A stretch of DNA of 42,762 nt from an uncultured Saprospiraceae bacterium (lineage in GTDB: Bacteria; Bacteroidota; Bacteroidia; Chitinophagales; Saprospiraceae): contig CALKJD010000040.1 in NCBI GenBank assembly GCA_937995755.1, forward strand, positions 1 through 42,762. Direction: 5' to 3'. Made by a program: the position numbers and the translations under genes. Under the pieces are notes generated by a model. It had not been told where the DNA came from. It was given only the letters and a program-made list of their open reading frames with translations, and did not search any database. Shown in pieces: positions 26,509-35,073 of the stretch; the first letter of the stretch is position 1; every line of letters starts with the position of its first letter.

Positions 26509-27696
26509 CTACGCACCCCAGACTCCTTCTTTAATATCTGTCCAAACAGGACTCTTCTTTAGTATCTCGTTTTTCGTATTAGTCAGTGCTGCTTTAAAGA
26601 TCTCATTCTCAGCTTCAATCCTAATATTATTTTGCATCGATTTCGTTTTCTGAGCATACGATACTTCTACCTCTTTAAGTAACTTCAATAATGCAATGTC
26701 TTTCTCTGACTTAGTTTGATATTTACTTTCGAGATTGGCAAGCATATGATCGTAAGGTCCTTTGTTAGTGATTAGCTTCATTAATATAGGTGAGCATTCT
26801 ACAGCTATAAATAATAACATGATAAAAATGGAAGCATAGTAAATAGTTGAATTTTTATCAGACATGCGTCCTAATGCATTCAGTCTTGACGCTAATCCAG
26901 TTAATGACGTTTCTTGCAGACCTTCTAAAGTTGCTGCCGATTGCGATTGGAGATCTTCAACATGTGCTATTGCTGTAGTTAATTCGGATTGAATAGAATC
27001 ACTCAATATATTGAACTTCACTTGAGCGGCATCCGCTTCGGCTTTCTTCATCTTGTATATAGGACCCATATTTTTATTGCCAGATCCACCGGTCCCATCA
27101 GCTTCTGCAATGGCACTAGCTAATAAAGCATCCACCTTTCCCTTCTCTTTTTGGAGCTTACTTTCAATGGCTGCTACCCTTTCCATTCCTTCATCAATGT
27201 CTTTCGAGTATCTCGCTTTAGCCGCAGATTCTTGATCAAGGTATCGCTCTTGTTCCATTAACACTAGCTCTGATTGGATTTCAGTATCGAAGAGTTTGAC
27301 TTCTAAGGGTTTAGATATCACTACGGCTATCAATACTGCCAATAATATTCGAGGTGTAGCCGCTATAAAGTCTTTCCATTTACTATTAGACTTACGCATA
27401 CTAGAGACAAGGTATCGATCCAGATTGAATATCATAAATCCCCAAATCAATCCAAATAGAAGGGAAATTATATAGGATTCAAATACAGTAAATACGGCAT
27501 AGCTCGCGGACACAAAGGCTAGTACGCCTGTAAAAAACACAGTCGCTCCAATACCAATATATTTCTGAATTTCACTTGGGCTTCGCTGAAGTAAAGTATG
27601 ATATGCTCCAGAGCAGAATAAAAAGAATGTAGAAAAAAAACCTAAAGACTTTTGATTTGATACCGCATGTTGAGAGGCAGATGAATGTTTAGACAT
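26509..27696 (-). CDS. DUF4407 membrane protein
   Basis: Inner-membrane protein of 395 residues. Three transmembrane segments lie in the first third (about 46-68, 73-91, 112-129) with the family motif NLDRYLVSSMRK between the second and third, and ISKPLEVKLFD after the third. A long Lys/Glu/Ala-rich coiled coil follows (about 140-270), interrupted by a Gly-rich GTGGSGNKNMGPIY segment. A fourth TM segment lies at about 281-303 (YYASIFIMLLFIAVECSP), then a cytoplasmic helical tail. DUF4407 proteins are common in Bacteroidota and their function is not established. No partner gene is adjacent. Confidence 0.85.
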   Translation of the reverse strand: MSKHSSASQHAVSNQKSLGFFSTFFLFCSGAYHTLLQRSPSEIQKYIGIGATVFFTGVLAFVSASYAVFTVFESYIISLLFGLIWGFMIFNLDRYLVSSMRKSNSKWKDFIAATPRILLAVLIAVVISKPLEVKLFDTEIQSELVLMEQERYLDQESAAKARYSKDIDEGMERVAAIESKLQKEKGKVDALLASAIAEADGTGGSGNKNMGPIYKMKKAEADAAQVKFNILSDSIQSELTTAIAHVEDLQSQSAATLEGLQETSLTGLASRLNALGRMSDKNSTIYYASIFIMLLFIAVECSPILMKLITNKGPYDHMLANLESKYQTKSEKDIALLKLLKEVEVSYAQKTKSMQNNIRIEAENEIFKAALTNTKNEILKKSPVWTDIKEGVWGA

Positions 27697-27986
27697 AGCT
27701 TAAAATTTTCTAGAATGAAGAAGTGTAAAGCTTGTCCGATATAAGCAGTGATTTGAGAGTAGTATCAAAATATAATGATTCCCCCTTACGGATAGGAATA
27801 TCTATATAATGCTGTCTACTAGTAATGATGATTGCTGATGCAAAGTAATTTAACTGAACTATAGTCCTTATTATTATTCGATAGACACAACTATTATCAA
27901 GACTAATCTCTAATTGAAAACAATCTTGTTTATAGATTGTAGTAATATTGCATAATCATTAACTAATCAAAGAGATAAAATATATC

Positions 27987-28703
27987 ATGAAACTACAAGG
28001 AAAAACAGCCTTCATCACTGGAGGATCAAAAGGAATAGGAAGAGCTATAGCAGAGCATATGTTAGATGCTGGAATGAATGTGGGAATTACAGGAAGATCC
28101 ATGAATAGCCTAAATTCTGTAGTGGACGAACTCAAAGCAAAATATGGAGATAAAGTATTAGCTTTTGAGGCCGACGTACGTGATTATGCGGCACAGCAAA
28201 ATGCCGTAAGTCAATTAGTAACAAAGTTCGGAAGTCTTGATGTAGTTATCGCTAATGCTGGTGTAGGTCACTTCGCTCCTATCGATGAGATGACACATGA
28301 CCAATGGAATGACATTATAGATATTAACCTTACTGGAGTATTCAATACGGTAAAAGCGGCAGTTGAGCCTATCAAGCAAGCAGAAGGATATATCATCACT
28401 ATCGCATCTTTAGCAGGCACTAACTTTTTTGCGGCAGGATCAGCGTATAACGCAAGTAAATTTGGATTGGTAGGATTCACTCAAGCGGTAATGCTAGATC
28501 TACGTAAGTATGGCGTAAAAGTTAGTACCATTATGCCTGGATCAGTATCAACACACTTTAATCATCACACGCCAAATGAAGCAGATGCTTGGAAGATCCA
28601 ACCTGAAGATATAGCAGAGCTCACTATGGATATCTTAAATATGAATCCAAGAACATTACCTAGTAAGATAGAAGTAAGACCAAGTATGCCTGGAGGGAAA
28701 TAG
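27987..28703 (+). CDS. Short-chain dehydrogenase/reductase
   Basis: Classical SDR of 238 residues. The cofactor motif TGGSKGIG is at 11-18, the stabilising NAG at 89-91, the catalytic Ser at 140 (IASLAG), and the Tyr-x-x-x-Lys pair Y153-K157 (YNASK). Residue R36 in ITGRS follows beta-2 and favours NADP(H). The C-terminal IEVRPSMPGGK is common in Bacteroidota SDRs annotated as 3-oxoacyl-ACP reductase-like, but the substrate is not determinable. It is a single-gene unit. Confidence 0.93.
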   Translation: MKLQGKTAFITGGSKGIGRAIAEHMLDAGMNVGITGRSMNSLNSVVDELKAKYGDKVLAFEADVRDYAAQQNAVSQLVTKFGSLDVVIANAGVGHFAPIDEMTHDQWNDIIDINLTGVFNTVKAAVEPIKQAEGYIITIASLAGTNFFAAGSAYNASKFGLVGFTQAVMLDLRKYGVKVSTIMPGSVSTHFNHHTPNEADAWKIQPEDIAELTMDILNMNPRTLPSKIEVRPSMPGGK

Positions 28704-28718
28704 TCGAAACTGTAGCAA

Positions 28719-28762
28719 TAAGGGAGCATGAATTAGTTATAAAACTCTTGCATGCTCTCTTA
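28719..28762. terminator. Terminator between SDR gene and paralogue A gene
   Basis: taagggagcatg (28719-28730) pairs with catgctctctta (28751-28762): 12 bp with one G-U pair. It lies in a convergent gap and could serve both directions; a run of Ts occurs about 15 bases later. Confidence 0.55.
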
Positions 28763-28846
28763 TTACTTCTGACTATATTTTTTTTTACTTCATAGGCCAC
28801 TATCAAAATAAAATTGAGACAATAAAGCTGTGTCTTCCATATCTAA

Positions 28847-30898
28847 CTATCTTGTCATCAATATTCTTTCAATGGTCTTAGTACTTCTATCATAAGTAAC
28901 TTGCTGCACCGTGGTAATATATCCTTCTTCATTGATGATATAGTTGACCTGACTCTTATCCATAATCAACTCAGCATACGTATTGCCATCACCTTTAGAT
29001 GTAATGTACATTTTGAGGATTCCATCTTTACTATACACCTTCATTGTTTGGTTAGATGTAGATGCACTACTTAAACAATATGAGCTCTCAGGAATTGTAT
29101 ATATACTGGCTTGCCTCAGGTATTTATCTTGGATTATTTTTATATTATTTACCAAAGAAGCATAGCGAGTATTTCCTAAATTTTCACTTTCTATATACGA
29201 CTTCCCTACTTTACTTATTGAGTCTAGCGTAATGATCTTATTGGAGCTACCTCTTTGATTATATACATAACTTTTCTTTGCCTTATCATAAGAGATGTTG
29301 AAATTCACAGACTTCTTGGCAGTAGTCTCTCCTATATCATATTCTTTGATGTTACCTTTAAATTTAAAATCAGCAGTTTTTATTTTTTTCACATTCATCC
29401 TCTTGGCTTGTTCCGTAGTTTTCTTTACAAAACCGAATGAGGTAGCCGGGTACTTACCTCTTCTAACAAGATCTATCTTTAGTGATACATGAGTAGAAGC
29501 TTTACTTAATCCACGAGGTTCGAAAATAAAAACGGCATCTTGCACTTTACCTGCATATTTATTTTTCACTTCATCCGGTATTAGTCGTGCATAGTTTTGA
29601 TGATACATCGGTAATGCATCACAACTAAAATACACCTCTACCACGTCATCTTTATGCTCGATTCGCTTCACTTTAGCATTCAGAGCCAATTTAGAAACCC
29701 CAGAATAATCCTTTACTACTTTGACAGATTGCACACTACTTCCACCTCTTGGGTACAAAGCGGTAAGGTTTGGATTGTCTTCTTCTATCATTGCTGTACT
29801 AGATGTTTCAGTAGATACTGGAGTAGATGATCCTCTATCCTCTTTTACTTTTCTCTTCTTCTCGGCAATCATTTTCATTACATCATCGTAAGCTTGCTTA
29901 TCTCTCTCTGAAGCATTATAAGTTGTATTACGAGATGAAACTCTATATCTCGAAGAATCATAATCATTACCACAGTTTCTAAAAAGTATCGAAAACTTAA
30001 TAATAAATATGATTATACCTAGTACTAAACCAATACCACCACATCCTGAATTTCCACCTCCTGAAGAACTACCTGATCCACTGAGATGACTCGTAATTAA
30101 TCTAGCATTATCTCTATGATGCTTGGGTTGGAAATAATTAGCCGCGATGTACATGGCTTTTTGCAAAGTAACCAAGGTACTGTTCTTAAACTTCCGAAAC
30201 TCCGTAGTTCTTGCAAAGGCTTTCTGAAGTACATTGTTGTGACACCATTTAGCAAAGGAAATTTTAATCGGTTCAAACATATTGGGCAATGCACTTAGAG
30301 CATCGTAAAACTGACCATTCAATAGTTTTTCTACTTCTTCATATAGTTTGGTGCCATCACCATACATATAAGGTTGTGGATACTCTTCTTCTATATAGCT
30401 TACATAATCATTGAGCTCTGCGTATACATTGCTATATGCTATATCCAAATCATGCTCAAGATACTTGCTAGTAAATTCCGTAATCCACTTAACATTATTA
30501 GGACCTATCTTTCTATTCTTAATGTCTCTTCCTAACTGCCGATTAATCTTAGCTGCAATATTCTGCATTACTGAAGTTCTATCGACTTCATTCATGCTAT
30601 TAAAATCAACTGTCAATAGCAAATGAAAAGTAGACATATCTGGGCTCGATAAGAATGTCTGTATTTCTGGGACTTTAAACTGTAATAAATGGCTATCTAA
30701 AGTTTTCTCAAGATCTTCAAAAATGGCAATCACAGTATTCTTATCTACTTCATGACCGTTAAGCTTAATCTTGTACTTATCAGTCATCTGAAACAATAAT
30801 AGCTTCTGCTTCCTATACTTGATCAGCGTGTCATGCGATAGATCATTTATTTCGGACTGCGTAAATATTCGAAGTGGATTATTGTTTTGCATATTCAC
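28847..30898 (-). CDS. Paralogue A: cytoplasmic domain + TM + extracytoplasmic domain, Hsp70-associated
   Basis: Unrecognised 683-residue protein, last gene of the five-gene Hsp70 cluster. The N-terminal domain (about 6-265) opens NPLRIFTQSEI and contains LLNGQFYDALSALPNMFEPIK, both closely matched in paralogue C. A Gly/Ser linker (272-288) precedes a TM segment (about 288-306). A Ser/Lys-rich, partly helical stretch (320-380) leads to a C-terminal domain (about 385-683) with FKFKGNIKEYDIG and a closing YITTVQQVTYD block, both shared with B and C. The TM position suggests that the N-domain is cytoplasmic, beside the Hsp70, and the C-domain extracytoplasmic. No J-domain HPD motif was found. 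A second Met at residue 3 is an alternative start. No function is known. Confidence 0.85.
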   Translation of the reverse strand: MNMQNNNPLRIFTQSEINDLSHDTLIKYRKQKLLLFQMTDKYKIKLNGHEVDKNTVIAIFEDLEKTLDSHLLQFKVPEIQTFLSSPDMSTFHLLLTVDFNSMNEVDRTSVMQNIAAKINRQLGRDIKNRKIGPNNVKWITEFTSKYLEHDLDIAYSNVYAELNDYVSYIEEEYPQPYMYGDGTKLYEEVEKLLNGQFYDALSALPNMFEPIKISFAKWCHNNVLQKAFARTTEFRKFKNSTLVTLQKAMYIAANYFQPKHHRDNARLITSHLSGSGSSSGGGNSGCGGIGLVLGIIIFIIKFSILFRNCGNDYDSSRYRVSSRNTTYNASERDKQAYDDVMKMIAEKKRKVKEDRGSSTPVSTETSSTAMIEEDNPNLTALYPRGGSSVQSVKVVKDYSGVSKLALNAKVKRIEHKDDVVEVYFSCDALPMYHQNYARLIPDEVKNKYAGKVQDAVFIFEPRGLSKASTHVSLKIDLVRRGKYPATSFGFVKKTTEQAKRMNVKKIKTADFKFKGNIKEYDIGETTAKKSVNFNISYDKAKKSYVYNQRGSSNKIITLDSISKVGKSYIESENLGNTRYASLVNNIKIIQDKYLRQASIYTIPESSYCLSSASTSNQTMKVYSKDGILKMYITSKGDGNTYAELIMDKSQVNYIINEEGYITTVQQVTYDRSTKTIERILMTR

Positions 30899-31008
30899 GT
30901 CAGCTTACGTTTGTAGATATATTTGATTTGAAGTATATTATATTGATTATTGCTTTACGCTATACAGATTCATTTACTTACAATATTGAGTAAAATTCTG
31001 TATTTGCA

Positions 31009-33510
31009 TTATTTCAGTCCTGTACCTTTAGATTTATAAATGTTTTTGTCGTCTTTATTTTGATCTTCCCAGAGTTTATGCAGTCCATTCACAGCTGAGT
31101 ACAGCTCTCCTTTATTCTTAGTTTGTAATGCGTTATCTCCTTGCGTAATAAAGCGATCCGCTTCACTTTTTTTATTGTATTCCACCATACGTAAATACAA
31201 GAAATAGTTTTCTGCATCTTGTTCTGTAGGGACTCTACGTGAGCTTATTTTCAATCTAATGGCCTCTAGTTGATCTGTTAACCTTTTGATAGATGCTGCA
31301 TTTGCTTGCTGTAATATACTTTGCTCATTGGCTATCACTCTATCATAAGATGCTTGGTCATTGGGCTGACCATTGACAGAATTAATAGCTGCAGAAGCAT
31401 ATAATTTAGCATCATAATAATCCTCTATGACACTTGTCAGATAAGACGAATTATAGGCAGTATAGATTTCTTTACCGATTTCTCTTTTTTCTAGATCTAT
31501 TTGATATTTAGCATCAGACACATCATCATCGTTGAGTCTTCTGATCTTTTTCTGAAGCAAATCTATTCTTTCTATTAACTTCATAATACGACCAGCAGAT
31601 TCGTAGTTTCCATCCTTTTCGTATTTATTGATTTTACTTTGAAGGTTCACTTTAAATAGATCCGTTTCTTCAAGCAATTGCTTCTTATCTATATGCGCCT
31701 CAGTAGGGCTAAATGTGTTGACGAACTCTTGATCGGTAAGGACAAGATATGCTCCTACTGTGATATCTCTAGATTCTGATATCTCAAAAGTCAATTCCAC
31801 ATCAGAGCCACGAACGAGATCACGTGTTAAGTCACTGCCTGATATACGTATCATTCCGATCAACTTATTGGCTGCTGGCAACGAATCGACTTCACCTTCT
31901 AGCACTTTGATCATCAATGCATCTTCTGAGTCTTTGAGTATAGTCTTTGATAGTTGCTTGGTAATCGTCTTACTCAATGGCAATATATCGTTCTTACCAA
32001 ATACAGGTTCTAGGAAAGTAGTCTCATGATCTGTCGCATCTACTTCTAAGCAGATATAACTAGGTAGTGGCTGACCATCTATATTATAGTTTCCGTGTAC
32101 GATGTCTATCGCGTGCGTTTCTACCTTATCACCATTAGCCTTATAGATGCCTAGATCAAAATGATTATTTGATTTGGAGACTAAAGGAACATTTATCAAG
32201 TTCTGATTCTGCAATTTCGTCAATCCAGAATCGTAGCCTCCATCAGATCTGATCACTCTATACGACATGCTTGTATCGGCATCGTCATTCATAAGTATGA
32301 TGACGGTTTCTGTATCATTCGCTACCCTCTCATATGCAATCTTATTCTGGCTACTTGCTTGCGGCATCTCACCTCCTGATACTTCCGGTATATTTTTGAT
32401 TTTTGCAGGTTTCAGTCCTGCATAGTATGCTGCACCGACTACTACGGCAGTGGTAGGGTCCATTTGAGTATTGACTTCCAGACCTAACTCTTGTGCGAGC
32501 ATGTTTCGTACTAACGGAATATAAGTAGATCCACCAATCAATAAGATGTGACTTAGATCATTTCTAGTGAGATCATTTCTCGTCATGATCGATTTGATCA
32601 TATCTACCGTCCTGGTAATTTGTGCTTTTATGATCGTATCAAATTCATCTCTACTCAGCTCCAAGTATACTTCAATTTCTTTGCCTGAGTCATCAGTAAT
32701 ATCGAACTCTATTTCAGCGACTGTTTTGTGGGTCAATTCTTTCTTGGCCTCTTCCGCCAGATGCTTCAATTTATTATAGAGTTTATTATATTTTCCTGAG
32801 GTCGTCTTCATCTCCTTTTCGAGATCAGAAAAACTACCTAAAGTCATGAGTTTAGGTATAATAAATTTGTCAATGATACGAGAATCAAAATCACTTCCTC
32901 CTAGGTAATTGTCACCCTCGTGATCTACTACTTTCATTTCTCCATTAGCAGCATGTGCAAGGGCAACATCAAAGGTTCCTCCTCCAAGATCGTAGACCAA
33001 CCATTTTTGATTATTTAAATCTACACTTGTACTATTAGCGTATGCTAGGGAGGCTGCGATAGGCTCTTGTAGCAATACCACTTCTTCAAATCCTGCATCA
33101 TATCCAGCTTGCTTTGTAGCATTAGACTGTACTGTGTCAAATGCAGCAGGAATCGTTATTACTATTGATCTAGGTGTATCACCTGTATGGATGAAATTCT
33201 TTAACTCTTTCAGCAAAATAGCGGATAGCTCTACTGGACTCAGAAAAAGACCTTGCGACTCTAAGAAGTATTTGTCCGATGTTCCCATCTTTCTTTTAAA
33301 AACACCAAATACATTATTGGGATTTTTAGCGAGTAACTCCAAGGCCTTCTCCCCCACGATCTGTCGTTCTCCTTTGAAGGCTATTACAGATGCAATAGTC
33401 TCTTTCAAGGTAGATGGATTTTTAAATATCGTTACTTCACCTTCATTGTAGAATGCGATAGCACTATTGGTAGTACCTAGATCGATACCGTAATTGATTG
33501 TCTTACTCAT
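31009..33510 (-). CDS. Divergent Hsp70-family chaperone with inserted domain
   Basis: DnaK-like ATPase of 833 residues (DnaK is about 640). The actin-like nucleotide-binding domain is intact: phosphate-1 loop YGIDLGTTNSAI (7-18), phosphate-2 VYDLGGGTFDVAL (172-184) and adenosine motif LLIGGSTYIP (323-332). The usual hydrophobic interdomain linker (DVTPLSLG-type) is absent. A beta-rich segment of about 130 residues (371-505) stands in its place, before a recognisable SBD-beta (about 508-595: IKVLEGE...ANKLIGMIRISG...ELTFEI). A long helical C-terminus of about 230 residues follows, with no EEVD-like tail. Its ATG is one base after the stop of the GrpE-like gene, so the two are coupled. This is not the housekeeping dnaK; it is probably a dedicated chaperone for proteins A and C. 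Confidence 0.92.
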   Translation of the reverse strand: MSKTINYGIDLGTTNSAIAFYNEGEVTIFKNPSTLKETIASVIAFKGERQIVGEKALELLAKNPNNVFGVFKRKMGTSDKYFLESQGLFLSPVELSAILLKELKNFIHTGDTPRSIVITIPAAFDTVQSNATKQAGYDAGFEEVVLLQEPIAASLAYANSTSVDLNNQKWLVYDLGGGTFDVALAHAANGEMKVVDHEGDNYLGGSDFDSRIIDKFIIPKLMTLGSFSDLEKEMKTTSGKYNKLYNKLKHLAEEAKKELTHKTVAEIEFDITDDSGKEIEVYLELSRDEFDTIIKAQITRTVDMIKSIMTRNDLTRNDLSHILLIGGSTYIPLVRNMLAQELGLEVNTQMDPTTAVVVGAAYYAGLKPAKIKNIPEVSGGEMPQASSQNKIAYERVANDTETVIILMNDDADTSMSYRVIRSDGGYDSGLTKLQNQNLINVPLVSKSNNHFDLGIYKANGDKVETHAIDIVHGNYNIDGQPLPSYICLEVDATDHETTFLEPVFGKNDILPLSKTITKQLSKTILKDSEDALMIKVLEGEVDSLPAANKLIGMIRISGSDLTRDLVRGSDVELTFEISESRDITVGAYLVLTDQEFVNTFSPTEAHIDKKQLLEETDLFKVNLQSKINKYEKDGNYESAGRIMKLIERIDLLQKKIRRLNDDDVSDAKYQIDLEKREIGKEIYTAYNSSYLTSVIEDYYDAKLYASAAINSVNGQPNDQASYDRVIANEQSILQQANAASIKRLTDQLEAIRLKISSRRVPTEQDAENYFLYLRMVEYNKKSEADRFITQGDNALQTKNKGELYSAVNGLHKLWEDQNKDDKNIYKSKGTGLK

Positions 33511-33511
33511 C

Positions 33512-33835
33512 TTATTGCTCTTTAGCTACTATGACTACTCCTCGTTGTAATATTACATTCTCTGCACCCTTATGGTAAATAATAGGCTTTACGACTTCTA
33601 TTATTTTGAGCTGATCAATGCCCTCTCCTGATATCGTGGCATCACAATCTATACGTGTATCATCATAGCTCTGACCGATAGGATCGAGCACCTCTATATC
33701 CAATTCTCCGAAGTGTTGTTTAATACGCTTAAACTTACGTTGCAATCCTGAAGAGTCTAGTTCTTGATTGCATTTTTGCTCTATCTGAAATATCTGATTA
33801 ATGATATTACATAAGACGCTCTGTGTATCCGTCAT
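33512..33835 (-). CDS. Minimal GrpE-like nucleotide exchange factor
   Basis: Small protein of 107 residues. The last 65 or so match the GrpE beta-head pattern: IEVLDPIGQSYD (Asp-Pro-x-Gly-x-x-Y/F-D), a central strand pair, VVKPIIYHKG and VILQRGVVIVAK. The N-terminal part is one short helix pair of about 40 residues, instead of the long paired helix of canonical GrpE (about 190 residues). It precedes the Hsp70 gene by one base, which strongly supports a role as its exchange factor. The assignment rests on motif resemblance plus gene order and should be checked by structure prediction. No signal peptide, so cytoplasmic. Confidence 0.72.
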   Translation of the reverse strand: MTDTQSVLCNIINQIFQIEQKCNQELDSSGLQRKFKRIKQHFGELDIEVLDPIGQSYDDTRIDCDATISGEGIDQLKIIEVVKPIIYHKGAENVILQRGVVIVAKEQ

Positions 33836-33917
33836 TCAGTTTGATTTGCTGATCTAATGTGGATACCAAAATATAACTAATCAGCTACTTATCCAAAAAA
33901 TACAATATTTCGGCTGA

Positions 33918-35009
33918 TTACACTCTAATCAACACTGTTTTCTCTACGATACCTTTCGCTTTATCTACAATTACTTGCTGATATTGAGAGATATATCCAT
34001 CAACATCTATCAGTAACCCAATCTGAGTATCATCCATCGTTAACTTGATATAACTTTGTCCATCTGATAGTGAAGTCCCATTGTGTTTCATGAGGCCTTC
34101 TCCCTTATACATGTCTCTCAGTGGATAGTCAGCATATAATTCTATATTCGGCAAAACCCTTAGTAATCCATCAACCTTATAGTAGCCTCCACTTTTAATA
34201 TACTTGTTCTGTGCTACCTTTAGATTATTTACAATAGCGCCATACTTCATATCATCAGATATAGGCTCTTTATTTCCAATAGTATATTGTTGCAATCTGT
34301 CCATATCTAAGACACCATTTCCAGTATCCGTTTGATACGCATATTGCTTCGAGTTCAATTGGTAATCTAGCTGTATTGATTGACTTGCAAAAGGCTTCTT
34401 CGCTCCGATAAAATACTTCGACTCTTTTCCTTCAAATTTGAATGCACTGCTTTTTACCTTTTTGATGTGCAACTTCTTCTTTCCACTACCCTTTTTCTTA
34501 TCAAATCCATAAGTCACTTTCGGCTCTTCGCTATTTGCTAATGGAGAAAAGTTAACAATCATAGTATGTTGAGATCGAACGCCTAAGTCATCTTTCTTCG
34601 CAAATTCTATTACTACATTCTCATTCTTCCCTTTACTTTCTATCCTATCCTTTTTAGTAAATATGGTACTCAAATTTTTTAAGTCTACAGGTAGGTCTTC
34701 TACTTCTAACTGATACTCGATGTAGTCTGGCTTGAACTCTTTTTTTCTTTTAGATATATGCAATACGTCGACAGAACGACCAAGATAATCCGCAGCAATG
34801 GCTGCCAAGGTCTGCTCTTCTCCATACTTTGGATACATGTTTTCTGAGGCTATATTTTCTTTATGTACTTTCACCTCTGGGCCATACATTTTCAATGTCT
34901 TAGCATTTCGTTTTACTTGCCCTACATCACTGGAATCGTTATTACATCCTATCATCAGGAGTATGCATAGTAGTGACGCGTATTTAAAAATTAGAATGTT
35001 AATTTTCAT
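33918..35009 (-). CDS. Paralogue B: lipoprotein form of the shared domain
   Basis: Unrecognised 363-residue lipoprotein. The signal (MKINILIFKYASLLCILLMIGC) puts the modified Cys at 22. The mature part corresponds only to the extracytoplasmic half of paralogue C. Shared segments are YGPEV.VHK, IAADYLG, SQH, FKFEGKESKYFIGAKK, DMKYGAIVNNLK, YPLRDM and the terminal YQQVIVDKAKGIVEK. It lacks the N-terminal NPLRIFT domain and the TM helix. It is 64 bases after gene C and 82 before the GrpE-like gene. The shared domain is probably periplasmic or outer-membrane facing, where B could pair with A or C. No function is known. Confidence 0.85.
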   Translation of the reverse strand: MKINILIFKYASLLCILLMIGCNNDSSDVGQVKRNAKTLKMYGPEVKVHKENIASENMYPKYGEEQTLAAIAADYLGRSVDVLHISKRKKEFKPDYIEYQLEVEDLPVDLKNLSTIFTKKDRIESKGKNENVVIEFAKKDDLGVRSQHTMIVNFSPLANSEEPKVTYGFDKKKGSGKKKLHIKKVKSSAFKFEGKESKYFIGAKKPFASQSIQLDYQLNSKQYAYQTDTGNGVLDMDRLQQYTIGNKEPISDDMKYGAIVNNLKVAQNKYIKSGGYYKVDGLLRVLPNIELYADYPLRDMYKGEGLMKHNGTSLSDGQSYIKLTMDDTQIGLLIDVDGYISQYQQVIVDKAKGIVEKTVLIRV

Positions 35010-35073
35010 ATTAAATTATTAATCTTATTTAGTAATTTTTATTGGATTGATAGTTAAATTACTCTACTTCGAG

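Noticed and set aside
27914..27950. Promoter for the SDR gene (TAATATTG with upstream TTG)
   Set aside because: The -7 box is imperfect and the spacings (14 or 26 bases) do not fit the expected 19-21.
31009..33510. The Hsp70 as the housekeeping dnaK
   Set aside because: It is much longer, lacks the canonical linker and typical lid, and has no dnaJ or full-length grpE beside it.
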